A DNA stretch of 64,000 nucleotides from JANQFV01 sp964468185 (GCA_964468185.1 CAYXTR010000003.1:62001-126000); one strand, 5' to 3'; positions 53,226 through 62,635 are shown, counted from the first letter of the stretch. The notes: generated by a model from the sequence alone, not told the origin. Program-made: numbers and translations.

Positions 53226-54567
53226 GCCAGAATGTATACGACCAGTTGGGCTTGAGCTTCACCGGAATGGTGAATACCTGACACGCATCGTCGTATCCCA
53301 CGGAACCGTTGATCTCCGGAAAATGCGGGCCGCCGCCGACAACTGACCAGCCACCGTCCATCATGGGCCGATCAAACGTCACGCGGATCTCGACCAGACC
53401 GGGATCGACTTCCTGTGCGCCGTTGGCGGGTGTCATGCTGACGACCGTCGGCACATCTGTTGCTTTCGGAAGCTCTTCGGCGTACGTCTCGAAAAAAGCC
53501 ACGACTTCCGGCATGAAGTGGTCGATTGTCTCGTAACGCTGCCGGTTGTGCTGGTAGCGGCCGAGTTCTTCCGCCAACTTGCCGACCCACTTGAAGCCGC
53601 GCCCGTGTTCCCGGGCAGCCTGCTGCTGCGCGGCGGTGGCGCCGGCCGTATCATGCATGAAGCGCACCACGCACGCCCGCACCATTGATTCATAAACGAC
53701 CGTCTTCCAGTTACCGTACGCTTGGCTCTGCATGGTCGCGGCGCAGGTGCTGTAGATGCGCTTGCCAGACGCCTCCAAGGCTTCCTCGTGCTGGTCGACG
53801 AGTGGATTCGTATAGCTGTGACACAGTTCGTGCACGACCGTTCCCGTGATCCCCGCGCCAAACTCGGGGATACCGTCGTCGTCAAACTCCCATACGCCGA
53901 TGACCGGACGGATTTCCTCACGACCATCGGGATAGCGCACGCCAACGCCGTAGCAACACCCGCCGTTGAGCATCCCAATCAGGACCTTGAAGTCTGCACC
54001 GCGGCGTTGTCCGAAGAAGCCGTCGAACCACTTGACGTACGCCTGATCAGTCAGGCGACGTTCCATTCGATCGGCCGCCGTTGCGTAGAGCTTCCGGTGT
54101 CGGGCGTAGAAGTCCATGAACCGCGTCTCGGCGACGAAATCTCGCAGTCTGTCGACGAAAAGTCGCGCTTCCTCCGCCTTCCAGCGCTGATCCAGCCGGG
54201 GCGGGGACTGGTCAAATGGAATCTGCTCCCGCAGCGCAGGCGGATCGGTCAGGTGCACGGCCATGCTCATGACCGCGTCGTAGCTGACGCCGTGCTCGGC
54301 GCGCAGTTTCTGCGCCATCTTGATCACCGCGTGTTCACGATGCGAGCCGAAGTGGGTTTCGACCTCCTCCGCGTACGGCGACGCCGAGTTGGGCTGGTTG
54401 TACTCCGGGTGACCGGCGAGGCGAAAGACGGTGCTGAGCAGTTCGACGCGCGGGTCGACGGCGGCTTCCAGGCGGGTGTCAGTTCTGTCCACGTCGCCTC
54501 CGGCCAGGCTGAGCACCACGCTGGCCAGGTAGATTGAGGCGAGGTCTTTCAGTGAGAGCACGAGCAT
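53137..54567 (-). CDS. DUF4932-like metalloprotease with Ig-like C-terminal domain
   Basis: This 476-residue protein has a weak N-terminal hydrophobic stretch (LASIYLASVVLSLAGG) that may export it. The core contains GTVVHELCHSYTNPLVDQHE, a zinc HExxH motif as in DUF4932 proteins, with a possible third ligand Glu in TVVYESMVRACVVRFMHD. The last 100 residues, PTVVSMTPANGAQEVDPGLV then RVTFDRPM, match SbsA-type Ig domains that attach proteins to the surface. GGGAGG nine bases upstream supports the start at 54567. The stop is buried in the opposite gene's 3' end. Confidence 0.74.
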   Translation of the reverse strand: MLVLSLKDLASIYLASVVLSLAGGDVDRTDTRLEAAVDPRVELLSTVFRLAGHPEYNQPNSASPYAEEVETHFGSHREHAVIKMAQKLRAEHGVSYDAVMSMAVHLTDPPALREQIPFDQSPPRLDQRWKAEEARLFVDRLRDFVAETRFMDFYARHRKLYATAADRMERRLTDQAYVKWFDGFFGQRRGADFKVLIGMLNGGCCYGVGVRYPDGREEIRPVIGVWEFDDDGIPEFGAGITGTVVHELCHSYTNPLVDQHEEALEASGKRIYSTCAATMQSQAYGNWKTVVYESMVRACVVRFMHDTAGATAAQQQAAREHGRGFKWVGKLAEELGRYQHNRQRYETIDHFMPEVVAFFETYAEELPKATDVPTVVSMTPANGAQEVDPGLVEIRVTFDRPMMDGGWSVVGGGPHFPEINGSVGYDDACQVFTIPVKLKPNWSYTFWLNRGQFDSFRSASGAPLPPVEVKFRTRGR

Positions 54568-54734
54568 TTCCCAGGCCTCCCAGTCTCCCTAAATTCCGCC
54601 GGCGGCCCGCAGACAAGCGTTGAGAACTCCGCCATAATATGGCCTTCGTACTTGCCGAGCGGATATTTCGAGACGAATCCGGGATTTCGCGTGTCTGGCC
54701 CGGGAGTCTACGCAGGCATAGAGAGGGAGCGTGC

Positions 54735-55580
54735 ATGCGAGTGGAGAGCGGACCCGCCAAGACGGACATGATCTGGCAGATCATTCGCGCCGCGTTGTTC
54801 GTGGGCGTCGGAGCCTATTTCCTTTACGACGGGCTGCACGGCTACCCGCAGGCCAACGTGGAGAAGGCACGTGAGAAGCTTCAGTCACCGGCGCTATTCA
54901 AGGGTGAAATCACCTACGAGGAACTGGAGCCTGCGCCAACCAAGGATCAGTTCGACCAGCTCGTCAAGCAGACCCCTACGAACCGGGAGCAGGTGGTGAA
55001 GGCCCTGGGCGAGCCCGAGTTTGTTCGGGAGGAGGGTCCGGGAGCCGTAACCGAGTTCTATATCAGCCAGTATGGCTACGCAACGGTGAAAGTCGTACGA
55101 GGTCAGGTTGATCACGCCACGATGACCTGGACCAAGTGGTACAAGAGCAAGGAAGAGATCTTCATTCAGTTCGTCTGCGCCATCGTCGCCTTCATTCCGG
55201 GCGTGTACTTTCTCTGGCGCATCTACAAGGCCGCGACACTGCACGCCGTGGTCGATGACGCGGGCATGACCTATGGCAGTCGGCGGATCCCGTTCGACAA
55301 GATGGTCTCGCTGCGGGATTACAACCCGAAGGGCTGGATCGATTTGTACTATCAGCGCGACGGGAAGGAGAAGCGTCTGCGCATCGATAACGAGAAGATC
55401 CTGAGGTTCGACGAGATTGTCGCCGCGATCTGCGAGGCCAAGGGGTTCCGCAACGAGGTCAGGGAGCACTTCGAGCAAAAGGCCCGTGAGGAAGCAGATA
55501 CACAGGAAAACGCCGCTGAAGAGCCCGCCGCGAACGAGGGAGAACAACCAGACCGAGAGCAGGACACGTCGTCCTCCTGA
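54735..55580 (+). CDS. Membrane protein of unknown function
   Basis: This 281-residue protein has hydrophobic segments at about residues 17-33 (IIRAALFVGVGAYFLYDGL) and 147-166 (FVCAIVAFIPGVYFLWRIY). A region of about 110 residues between them includes NREQVVKALGEPEFV. The second half, MTYGSRRIPFDKMVSLRDYN followed by the strand LYYQRDGKEKRLRIDNEKI, resembles a small PH-like domain. The tail is a Glu/Gln-rich low-complexity stretch. I do not recognise a family. ATG 54735 is preceded by GAGGGAG five bases away. The 167-base upstream region has no clear promoter. It precedes the fucose synthase gene by 24 bases. Confidence 0.68.
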   Translation: MRVESGPAKTDMIWQIIRAALFVGVGAYFLYDGLHGYPQANVEKAREKLQSPALFKGEITYEELEPAPTKDQFDQLVKQTPTNREQVVKALGEPEFVREEGPGAVTEFYISQYGYATVKVVRGQVDHATMTWTKWYKSKEEIFIQFVCAIVAFIPGVYFLWRIYKAATLHAVVDDAGMTYGSRRIPFDKMVSLRDYNPKGWIDLYYQRDGKEKRLRIDNEKILRFDEIVAAICEAKGFRNEVREHFEQKAREEADTQENAAEEPAANEGEQPDREQDTSSS

Positions 55581-55604
55581 CCGTCCGTATTCGGAATCAC
55601 TGCT

Positions 55605-56576
55605 ATGCCGCAGTCCGCGTGGACCGATCGTCGCATTTGCCTCACCGGCGGCGCCGGGTTTCTCGGTTCATTTGTATGCGAGCGGCTGATTGCGGCAGGG
55701 GTCCGGCCAGACCGGATCACCATTCCACGCAGCCGGGAATACGACCTGACGCGCGCGTCGGACGTTGTGCGCCTCTATGAACAGTCCCGGCCGCACATCG
55801 TGATCCACCTGGCGGCGGAAGTGGGCGGGATCGGAGCGAACCGCGAAAACCCGGGACGTTTCTTCTACGCCAACATGGCCATGGGCCTGCACCTGATCGA
55901 GCAGGCCCGGCACCACAACGTGGAGAAGTTCGTCCAGGTCGGCACCATCTGCGCCTACCCGAAATTCACACCGGTACCTTTTCGCGAAGATCAGCTCTGG
56001 AACGGCTATCCGGAGGAGACGAACGCGCCCTACGGCGTGGCGAAGAAGGCCCTACTGGTGATGTGCCAGGCCTATCGCGAACAGTACGAGCTGAATGCGA
56101 TCTACTTGCTGCCCGTCAACTTATACGGCCCGCGTGACAACTTCGACCTGGAGTCATCACACGTCATTCCCGCAATGATCCGCAAGTTCGATGCGGCACA
56201 TGAGCGAGGCGACGAAGTCGTGACACTGTGGGGCGATGGCTCGCCCTCACGCGAGTTTCTCTATGTGGAGGATGCGGCCGAGGGCATCGTTACCGCCGCG
56301 CAACGCTACGACGGTCCGGAACCCGTGAATCTGGGCAGCGGACAAGAAATTCGGATTCATGAATTGGCGGAGTTGATGGCGCGCGAAATCGGCTTCAGGG
56401 GTCGAATTGCGTGGGACACCAGCAAGCCCAACGGTCAGCCGCGGCGCTGCCTGGACGTGTCCCGCGCCCGCCGGGAATTCGGCTTTGAAGCCCGGACGCC
56501 ATTTGCTGAGGGGCTGCGCAAGACAATCGCGTGGTATCGTCAGCATCGCGGCGAAATCGTATCATCTTCGCAGTGA
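55605..56576 (+). CDS. fcl: GDP-L-fucose synthase
   Basis: This 323-residue SDR enzyme converts GDP-4-keto-6-deoxymannose to GDP-L-fucose by epimerisation and NADPH reduction. Motifs are ICLTGGAGFLGSFVCERL, VIHLAAEVGGIGANRENPG, the catalytic TICAYPKFTPVPF with Ser replaced by Thr-Ile-Cys, APYGVAKKALLVMCQAY (Tyr-x3-Lys) and LYGPRDNFDLESSHVIPAMI. Length is normal. GDP-mannose 4,6-dehydratase (gmd) is not in the window. The product feeds the glycans made elsewhere in the window. The ATG start has only a weak ribosome-binding site. Confidence 0.93.
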   Translation: MPQSAWTDRRICLTGGAGFLGSFVCERLIAAGVRPDRITIPRSREYDLTRASDVVRLYEQSRPHIVIHLAAEVGGIGANRENPGRFFYANMAMGLHLIEQARHHNVEKFVQVGTICAYPKFTPVPFREDQLWNGYPEETNAPYGVAKKALLVMCQAYREQYELNAIYLLPVNLYGPRDNFDLESSHVIPAMIRKFDAAHERGDEVVTLWGDGSPSREFLYVEDAAEGIVTAAQRYDGPEPVNLGSGQEIRIHELAELMAREIGFRGRIAWDTSKPNGQPRRCLDVSRARREFGFEARTPFAEGLRKTIAWYRQHRGEIVSSSQ

Positions 56577-56610
56577 CTTGTGGGCCGTCCAACTGACTGG
56601 GATGCAATCC

Positions 56611-57645
56611 ATGTCCGATCCGGCTGCGCCACCGCCAACAGATACGCCATCCACAGAGTCGCATTGCAAGTCGTGCGGCTACAATCTGCATGCGCTTGAC
56701 CCAAGCGGCAACTGTCCCGAATGCGGTGACCCGATTGCGTACTCGCTGACCGGCTTCTATCTCGAGAACAACCCGCTGGAGTGGCTGGCGCGCGTGCGCC
56801 GCGGACTCAGTCTGCTCCTGCTGTGTATTCTGCTGAGCGTGGTGGGCGGACTCGCGACGGCGCTGCTCATGGTGGTTCCGGCGATGCGCAGCGGCGCCTT
56901 CATGACCGAAGGTATGGATATGGGGCGGTCCATGCGCGTTGCCACCCTTGTGTTTCTGCCCATCAACATCTTGCAAATCCTCGCGATCCTGTATTTCACG
57001 ACGCCAAGTCCGGACGATCCGCCGTACGCCCGCGGCGCCACCACACGCCAGTGGCTGCGCCTGTGGGTGGTCTTCATCGTCGTCACAACCTGCTTCAATC
57101 TGTTCGTGGTCGCGACGCTCGATGTTCTACCGGCGAATCTCCTGATCACGCTGCTGGTGCTCATACAGCCGGCGTCGACAGCCGTGGCCATCGCACTCAT
57201 TGCGTTGTTTTTCCACTACCTGGCGCACCTGATGGCCCGGGCGCGCAATGACGGCCTGCGCAAGTTCGGCCGCATCGTCTTCTGGGGTACGCTGTTGGCC
57301 GGCATCCCGGTGGCACTCGGTCAGGTCTCAACGGCCGTCACCAACTCTCAGCAAATGCAGGTCGCTGACGACGGCGCGATCCGCATGGTACCGCAGACCT
57401 ATGGACCGACGGGCGGTGCAAGCCCAACACCGACGACGACGACCGTGCCGGTGCCACCATCGGCCACGGGGCCGCGTCTGAGTTTCGGCTTGATTGGAGT
57501 GCAGGTTCTCGGCGGGTGTGGCTCGTGCATCTGGATGGGATTCTGCGTTGCCGGCTTGATTCTGTTGTTCCTCGCGCGCAGCGAGCTCAACCGGTGTATT
57601 CAGGCGGCCCGGGCGCGCAGCGCGTTGCCAGCCACGGCGGAGTAG
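56611..57645 (+). CDS. Zinc-ribbon multi-pass membrane protein, paralogue 1
   Basis: This 344-residue protein starts with a zinc ribbon, CKSCGYNLHALDPSGNCPEC, followed by GDPIAYSLTGF. Six or so membrane segments occupy the rest, with a Thr/Pro-rich loop (SPTPTTTTVPVPPSATGP) near residue 275. The CxxCGYNLRxL box is common in planctomycete proteins of unknown function. It is the first of three tandem relatives. ATG 56611 was preferred because the following paralogues also begin close to their ribbon; ATG 56602 is equally possible. It follows the fucose synthase gene by 34 bases. Confidence 0.75.
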   Translation: MSDPAAPPPTDTPSTESHCKSCGYNLHALDPSGNCPECGDPIAYSLTGFYLENNPLEWLARVRRGLSLLLLCILLSVVGGLATALLMVVPAMRSGAFMTEGMDMGRSMRVATLVFLPINILQILAILYFTTPSPDDPPYARGATTRQWLRLWVVFIVVTTCFNLFVVATLDVLPANLLITLLVLIQPASTAVAIALIALFFHYLAHLMARARNDGLRKFGRIVFWGTLLAGIPVALGQVSTAVTNSQQMQVADDGAIRMVPQTYGPTGGASPTPTTTTVPVPPSATGPRLSFGLIGVQVLGGCGSCIWMGFCVAGLILLFLARSELNRCIQAARARSALPATAE

Positions 57646-57737
57646 TCCGCGAGCAACGTCAAACGTGAGCACTCCGCGTCCGACGACAAGGCGGTTATGA
57701 TTCACGATCTCGTATTCGGTCGGCTTGAGGAAGGTCC

Positions 57738-58991
57738 GTGACGCAACCAGCAGAGCCCAATGTCGCATCCCACGCCCTCGACTTCAAGGGTTGCGTTGCT
57801 ATCGACGCGCACTGCGTGAGCTGCGGGTACAACCTGCGCACGTTACCCGCGGAAGCGGTCTGCCCGGAGTGTGCCCACCCGGTTGCCAACTCGATTCGTG
57901 GGGCATTCCTGCGATTTGGCGATCCACAGTGGGTGCGCGGGCTGGCGCGCGGTTTGCTCTATGTGCTGATCGCCGTGGGCAGCGTCTTCACGATCGGCCC
58001 ACTCATCTCAATGATGGTGTTCGTGATCGCGTTGGCCTTCGACCCAAACGCATTCGCGGCGCCCTCTCGTGAAGTGATCCTGGCATCGGGAGTGGCGCAG
58101 TTCATCGTCAACAGCGTCATTACTGGCTTCGCGATTCACGGCCTCATGCTGGCAACCCGCCCGGATGCTGACTTTGACCCGTCGCAGGAGAAGACGGCGT
58201 CGGCCCGCCGAACGACGCGCTTCATGTGTTACCTGCTGCCATTTCCCCTGCTGGTTGGACTGGCCCAAGCCATCTATACGCCGCAGATGCCACAGTTTAC
58301 GCCGGGTGGCCCGCCCCCGAACCCAGCCAACATCTTTACCCAGGACTTCCTCGATTACATCCTGTTCTCGTTTCTGGCAGGCGTCCTGAGCATTGCGATT
58401 TATGGCGTGGCGATAGCGGCGTTCTTCGGACACGTTGCCAACCTATTACGCCGCATTCCAAAAGCAACGCAGGCGACGATCATCCGAATCTGCGCCTGGG
58501 TCGTGCTGGCCGGATCGCTCCTCACGGCAGTCGGCTACGGTGTGATGGCTTTCTCGTTTGGCCCGTTCATGACTTCCGTGACTACCATGGCGACCACGGC
58601 GCCGGCGACAATGCCGGCCACCGCACCCGCAGTTACGACGGCTGCCGCTACGTCGCCCACGACGCAGCCATCGCCGGTTACGGTGACTTTGCAACCCACT
58701 GCGCTGGGTCCGGGTGTAACCACCACGCTTCCTGCCACGGCACCGGCTGCCGGAGCCGCACCGCCACTGCCGGTCGGTGCCATGACCGGGTTCGCCGTCG
58801 GCGGCATCGGAGGCGGGGTAGGCGGTTGCGCGGGGCTACTCGCCACGCTGGTCGGCCTGATCGTCGTGATCATGGCCTGCACGCAGTTCTTCAGCATCGC
58901 CAAGGAGGCCGCGCGGCTCAGGGCCGTGTCGAGCGCTGCGGAGTCGGCAGGGACTGAGCCGGAGAACTCCGGTGAGCCACCCAACGCATGA
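57738..58991 (+). CDS. Zinc-ribbon multi-pass membrane protein, paralogue 2
   Basis: This 417-residue protein has the ribbon CVSCGYNLRTLPAEAVCPEC at about residues 28-47 and some six membrane segments. A low-complexity Thr/Ala/Pro stretch of roughly 80 residues (starting TTMATTAPATMPATAPAV) precedes the last segment. The order ribbon, membrane block, flexible Thr/Pro loop, final membrane helix repeats that of paralogue 1. The start is GTG 57738 behind GAGGAAGG. It overlaps paralogue 3 by ATGA. Confidence 0.76.
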   Translation: MTQPAEPNVASHALDFKGCVAIDAHCVSCGYNLRTLPAEAVCPECAHPVANSIRGAFLRFGDPQWVRGLARGLLYVLIAVGSVFTIGPLISMMVFVIALAFDPNAFAAPSREVILASGVAQFIVNSVITGFAIHGLMLATRPDADFDPSQEKTASARRTTRFMCYLLPFPLLVGLAQAIYTPQMPQFTPGGPPPNPANIFTQDFLDYILFSFLAGVLSIAIYGVAIAAFFGHVANLLRRIPKATQATIIRICAWVVLAGSLLTAVGYGVMAFSFGPFMTSVTTMATTAPATMPATAPAVTTAAATSPTTQPSPVTVTLQPTALGPGVTTTLPATAPAAGAAPPLPVGAMTGFAVGGIGGGVGGCAGLLATLVGLIVVIMACTQFFSIAKEAARLRAVSSAAESAGTEPENSGEPPNA

Positions 58992-60067
58992 CTGATGTGA
59001 CCCGTGCCATTGCATTCGGCCTCGCTTCGTCCGACGGCCACCTGGAGCGGGACGTGCTTTGCACGGGCTGCGGCTATAACCTGCGTACGCTACCGATCGC
59101 GGGCGCCTGCACAGAATGTGGACAGCCGATCGCGACAACGCTCACAAGCCACCTGCACCGGCTGCCATTCGCGGACCCGGATTGGCTGGAGACGGTAACC
59201 GTTGGGTTCCGGCGTCTGCTCTACGCGCTCGCCGCGACCATTGTTGGGCTGATTCTCATGGTCCCGATCCTGGACTTCGCGACGTGGATGCGGGACTACT
59301 TCGAACTGGGTTTCGGGGTAGGAGCGGCGTTGCAGTTGCTGGTCGTTACTGTGTTCGGTGCGGTGGTACTGGCCCTGACGATGCGGGCGTTGCTGCGTAT
59401 CACGACACCGGAACCGAATGCTGTATTGGCCGCAAGTCGCCTCACGGCGCGGCAACTTACGCGGGCGTGCATTCCACTGCTGCCGGTCCCGCCGGTGTTG
59501 CTGCTGCTGGGACAACTCGCGGAGATCTTCGCCCCGCAGTGGGTGGACTTGCTGGGCCGGTACGGAGCGGCGTTTGCGGTGACGAGTCTGGCCATCATGG
59601 CGCTATCGGCGTTGATCTACACGATCGTGCCGGTGGCATTGATTCGCTACGTGACGCTATTGCTGCGCCGCGTGCCGAATCGCACGCTCGCCCGGATGAA
59701 CCACGCCACATTCATCGTGGTGCTCATTGCGGCCGCGTTAGTGGTGGCCGCCCAGATTACGCTGGTCATCACCTTTGCAATCACGACACAGAATCTCAGC
59801 CAGCCGCTGACGGCATCCAGCACGGCACCGGCTACGTCTGCAACAACCACCGCGGCCTTCATCGTCAGCCCGAGCCCGTCGCCTGTCATGTTCACGGCGA
59901 TCAGTGTGCTGACGTCGATTCTCTCACTCGGAGGATGTACGGCGTTTCTCTCGGCGCTGATCGCGTTGGTTTCGTTGATCCTGACGTACCGGGCCCTACT
60001 CATAGTCCTGCCTGAGTGTCGGGCCAATCACCTGCACGCCGCCACAAGGAAGAGTTCGGCCGACTAA
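58988..60067 (+). CDS. Zinc-ribbon multi-pass membrane protein, paralogue 3
   Basis: This 359-residue protein has the ribbon CTGCGYNLRTLPIAGACTEC near residues 25-44, membrane segments from about 75 on, a Thr/Ser-rich loop (TASSTAPATSATTTAAF) and a final membrane helix. It is clearly related to the two preceding genes. The RYVTLLLRRVPNRTLARMNH segment in front of a membrane helix corresponds to FGHVANLLRRIPKATQATII in paralogue 2. The function is unknown; the ribbon is probably cytoplasmic. The gene ends in a four-base overlap with the convergent acetyltransferase gene. Confidence 0.76.
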   Translation: MTDVTRAIAFGLASSDGHLERDVLCTGCGYNLRTLPIAGACTECGQPIATTLTSHLHRLPFADPDWLETVTVGFRRLLYALAATIVGLILMVPILDFATWMRDYFELGFGVGAALQLLVVTVFGAVVLALTMRALLRITTPEPNAVLAASRLTARQLTRACIPLLPVPPVLLLLGQLAEIFAPQWVDLLGRYGAAFAVTSLAIMALSALIYTIVPVALIRYVTLLLRRVPNRTLARMNHATFIVVLIAAALVVAAQITLVITFAITTQNLSQPLTASSTAPATSATTTAAFIVSPSPSPVMFTAISVLTSILSLGGCTAFLSALIALVSLILTYRALLIVLPECRANHLHAATRKSSAD

Positions 60068-60738
60068 ATCAACCCCCACGAAGCTAGGAGCTCGCGTCCT
60101 TTGTCGCCAATGACGTTCGCTGGCACGCCGCGCGCCAGACTCCCCGCCGGCAGGTCAGTTTGTACCACACTGCCGGCCGCGATGACGCAGTCGTCACCGA
60201 CGCGAATGCCACCCACAACCACTGCGTTGGCGCAGAAGAAGCAATTATCACCCACGTCAGGGAATCGCCGTATCTCGTCAGGATGCCAGCTCTTGGCGCC
60301 GAATGTCACGCTCTGAAACAACGTCGTGTGCGCCCCCAGCCGTGTGCCGCGTCCGACGACAATACCGCTCGAATGTGCGATGAAGAGCCCGGGCCCAATC
60401 CGCGCGTTGAATTCGATCTCCGCACCGGTCAGAAACTGGTTCAGCCGGGCGAGTCCCCACGCAGCGTAGTTCCACCGCCGGCGATGCAGCCAGTGACTCA
60501 GACGGTACAGCACGACCGCCTGGAAGCCGGGCTTGAAGAGCAGGCTTTCGAACAGAGTGCGGCGGGCCGAGTAGCGCTGCCCGCGCAGACGGAATGTCTC
60601 CGCAAACCGGTCCAAGTCAGCCCGTAACAACTCACGCAGCCCTGGCTCACGCTGAGGCCGGGGTGGCGGCGTTGGCTTGGACGGGCTGGATGGCTTGACC
60701 GCCGACTGCGCTTCGCGTGTCAGCACGCATTCCGTCAA
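60064..60738 (-). CDS. Serine O-acetyltransferase-like beta-helix enzyme
   Basis: This 224-residue protein has a Pro-rich N-terminus, a helical region (LFESLLFKPGFQAVVLYRLS) and a left-handed beta-helix: GAEIEFNARIGPGLFIAHSS, then GIVVGRGTRLGAHTTLFQSV and VGDNCFFCANAVVVGGIRVG. This is the CysE fold with the catalytic His in FIAHSSG. Enzymes of this type next to polysaccharide genes often acetylate sugars rather than serine, and the context favours that. The start is TTG 60738 with GGAG six bases upstream, inside the previous gene by 92 bases. It is the last gene of the radical-SAM operon. Confidence 0.82.
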   Translation of the reverse strand: MTECVLTREAQSAVKPSSPSKPTPPPRPQREPGLRELLRADLDRFAETFRLRGQRYSARRTLFESLLFKPGFQAVVLYRLSHWLHRRRWNYAAWGLARLNQFLTGAEIEFNARIGPGLFIAHSSGIVVGRGTRLGAHTTLFQSVTFGAKSWHPDEIRRFPDVGDNCFFCANAVVVGGIRVGDDCVIAAGSVVQTDLPAGSLARGVPANVIGDKGRELLASWGLI

Positions 60739-61714
60739 AGGTTGCTCCGGGAATGAACACTTCGTCCCAGTAGCGCAGCATCACGCCCGGCGTGAGGTCG
60801 GGCTGCACAGCCGTCATGCACTCGACCAGGACATCATAAACCAACTCCGCGTCATTGAAGCCGTACAGATAGCGGACGCCTGTGGTGCCGGAAAACCGCG
60901 GGTTGATTTCGAACGGCACCGCGACACCATCAACTACGCGAAACTGCACATTGCACGGCCCGACCGCGTGCAACGTATTCACGATACGGACGATCTGCTC
61001 TTCAAGTGCTGCGTCGCGTATCAGTTCGGTCCGATACGTCGTGCCCTGCAACAGATCCCGCCGAAGGACGATGACCGCCTGGACGTGCCCTTTGGCGCTC
61101 GACACGGTGCCGGCAGTGTACTCGGCCTCGTCGCCGGGCAGATATTGCTGCACGACGAGGTCGGGCACGAGAGTGCGGACGGCCGCCAACTGCATGTGCG
61201 ACTCGATCAGGAATACGTTCTTCGAAGACGCCCCGTCTCGCGGCTTCACAATGACCGGCAGACCGTGCTCGTCGAGGAGTCGATCGACACCCGCCTGATC
61301 CGAAGCCAACACCGTCTCCGCGTACGGCAATTCGAACTCGGCCAGAAACCGCGCCGTCCGCAGCTTGTCCGTGCCCACTTCGACAACTTCCGGCGGATTG
61401 ACGAAGATGGGGCAGCAAAGCTCCGATTCGAGCAGGTCCTGCTCGCTGCTGAAGTAGCCCACCTCCACGTCGGAACAAACGTAGACGGCCTGCACGTCAT
61501 GGTCTTCGCAGATCCGGGCCATCCGTTCGACAAAGCCTGGCTCGCCAGAGCGCGGCACGACCGCCGGCACATCGACGAACGAAAAGCCCGCCGAGCGGGG
61601 CTCCATATCCACACCGACGATGCGGAATCTCCGCCGGGCGGCCCGCAGCGCTTTCACCACGCCCTGGCCGACGTTGCCGCCAACGGACGTTACCAGGACC
61701 GTCGTTTCATCCAT
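60647..61714 (-). CDS. ATP-grasp protein, carbamoyl-phosphate-synthase-like
   Basis: This 355-residue enzyme begins with a nucleotide-binding-like fold (VLVTSVGGNVGQGVVKALRA) and has ATP-grasp features: LPVIVKPRDGASSKNVFLIE, VQQYLPGDEAEYTAGTVSS and VPFEINPRFSGTTGVRYLYG. Relatives lie in surface-polysaccharide clusters and are presumed to attach an amine or amino acid to a sugar acid. The first residues resemble those of PylC/CarB-like proteins. It starts three bases after the epimerase gene stop and overlaps the acetyltransferase gene by 92 bases. Confidence 0.84.
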   Translation of the reverse strand: MDETTVLVTSVGGNVGQGVVKALRAARRRFRIVGVDMEPRSAGFSFVDVPAVVPRSGEPGFVERMARICEDHDVQAVYVCSDVEVGYFSSEQDLLESELCCPIFVNPPEVVEVGTDKLRTARFLAEFELPYAETVLASDQAGVDRLLDEHGLPVIVKPRDGASSKNVFLIESHMQLAAVRTLVPDLVVQQYLPGDEAEYTAGTVSSAKGHVQAVIVLRRDLLQGTTYRTELIRDAALEEQIVRIVNTLHAVGPCNVQFRVVDGVAVPFEINPRFSGTTGVRYLYGFNDAELVYDVLVECMTAVQPDLTPGVMLRYWDEVFIPGATFDGMRADTRSAVGGQAIQPVQANAATPASA

Positions 61715-61717
61715 GCA

Positions 61718-62635
61718 CTATCCTTTGCCGAGTGCACACAACCGTGCCAGCCCGGTGCGCAGAGAAAACCGTGGCGCGTATCCAAGCAAGTTCTGCGCTT
61801 TGCTGATATCGACCGTGTAGCCCGCAGGACCTTCACTTTTCTGCTCTTCAAACGCGACTTTGGCCGATCCGTCGCTGACACTCTCGCGGATGGCCTCCGC
61901 CAACGCTGCCATCGTAGTGACTTGCCCGGAACCAACATTGAAGATGCCGTCGGCTGCCCGCTCGGCTGCCAGCACCGCCGCCAGGGCCGCATCCTCGGCG
62001 TGCACGAAATCCTGCTGACGCTGCCCCCTCCCGTAGACGCTGATCACGCCCCGTTCGGCAGCCGCGTGCAACATGACCGGCACCACCGTCCCGCTGAACA
62101 TCCCCTGACCATAGATTGATGAGTACCGCAGGCATGCGACCCGCACGCCGCTTTCCCGCAGTTCTCCCAACAGCTTCTCGCTTGTCAGCTTGGCTTGGGC
62201 ATACGCATTTGCGGGCGCCGTCAGCGCATCCTCCGCCAGGGGGCCCGGCTGATCGCCATAGACCGCCACGCTGGACGCATACACGACTTGGCGCAGGCGC
62301 TTCCATGTCGGTACCTGTACCACCATATGCCGCACGGGCTGCTCGTTCGCCCAGCGGTCGTTTGGCGCTGGTGGGACATCCCCTCGTGGGATGCGGGCGG
62401 CGAGGTGAAACAGGGTACCGACGTCATGTGGAAGCCGCCGCCAGGTTGCTTCGTTGCACAGATCGCCACTGACAACCTCAACGCCGGGCAGCACGCGGAG
62501 CCACGCCGGCGGCTCGGCCCGCACGCATGCGGCGATGTGTGCGTTCGGATGACGGGCATGCAACGTCCGCACGAGCGCCCGTCCCAAGCAGCCCGCCGCC
62601 CCCGTCACAACGTATACCTCGCGCCCTGTGCCCAT
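61718..62635 (-). CDS. NAD-dependent sugar-nucleotide epimerase/dehydratase
   Basis: This SDR protein of 305 residues has the motif VTGAAGCLGRALVRTLHAR, VYASSVAVYGDQPGPLAED, the catalytic pair in NAYAQAKLTSEKLL (Tyr-x3-Lys) and LRYSSIYGQGMFSG, then FNVGSGQVTTMAALAEA. It is probably a UDP- or GDP-sugar epimerase. The ATG at 62635 shares one base with the radical SAM stop (TGATG), so translation is coupled. Position between a radical SAM and an ATP-grasp gene suggests that it makes the sugar they modify. Confidence 0.85.
   Translation of the reverse strand: MGTGREVYVVTGAAGCLGRALVRTLHARHPNAHIAACVRAEPPAWLRVLPGVEVVSGDLCNEATWRRLPHDVGTLFHLAARIPRGDVPPAPNDRWANEQPVRHMVVQVPTWKRLRQVVYASSVAVYGDQPGPLAEDALTAPANAYAQAKLTSEKLLGELRESGVRVACLRYSSIYGQGMFSGTVVPVMLHAAAERGVISVYGRGQRQQDFVHAEDAALAAVLAAERAADGIFNVGSGQVTTMAALAEAIRESVSDGSAKVAFEEQKSEGPAGYTVDISKAQNLLGYAPRFSLRTGLARLCALGKG

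Noticed and set aside
60677..62119. Open + strand frame of 480 codons opposite the ATP-grasp and epimerase genes
   Set aside because: Both genes on the - strand have complete motif sets; the + frame is Arg/His-rich without features.
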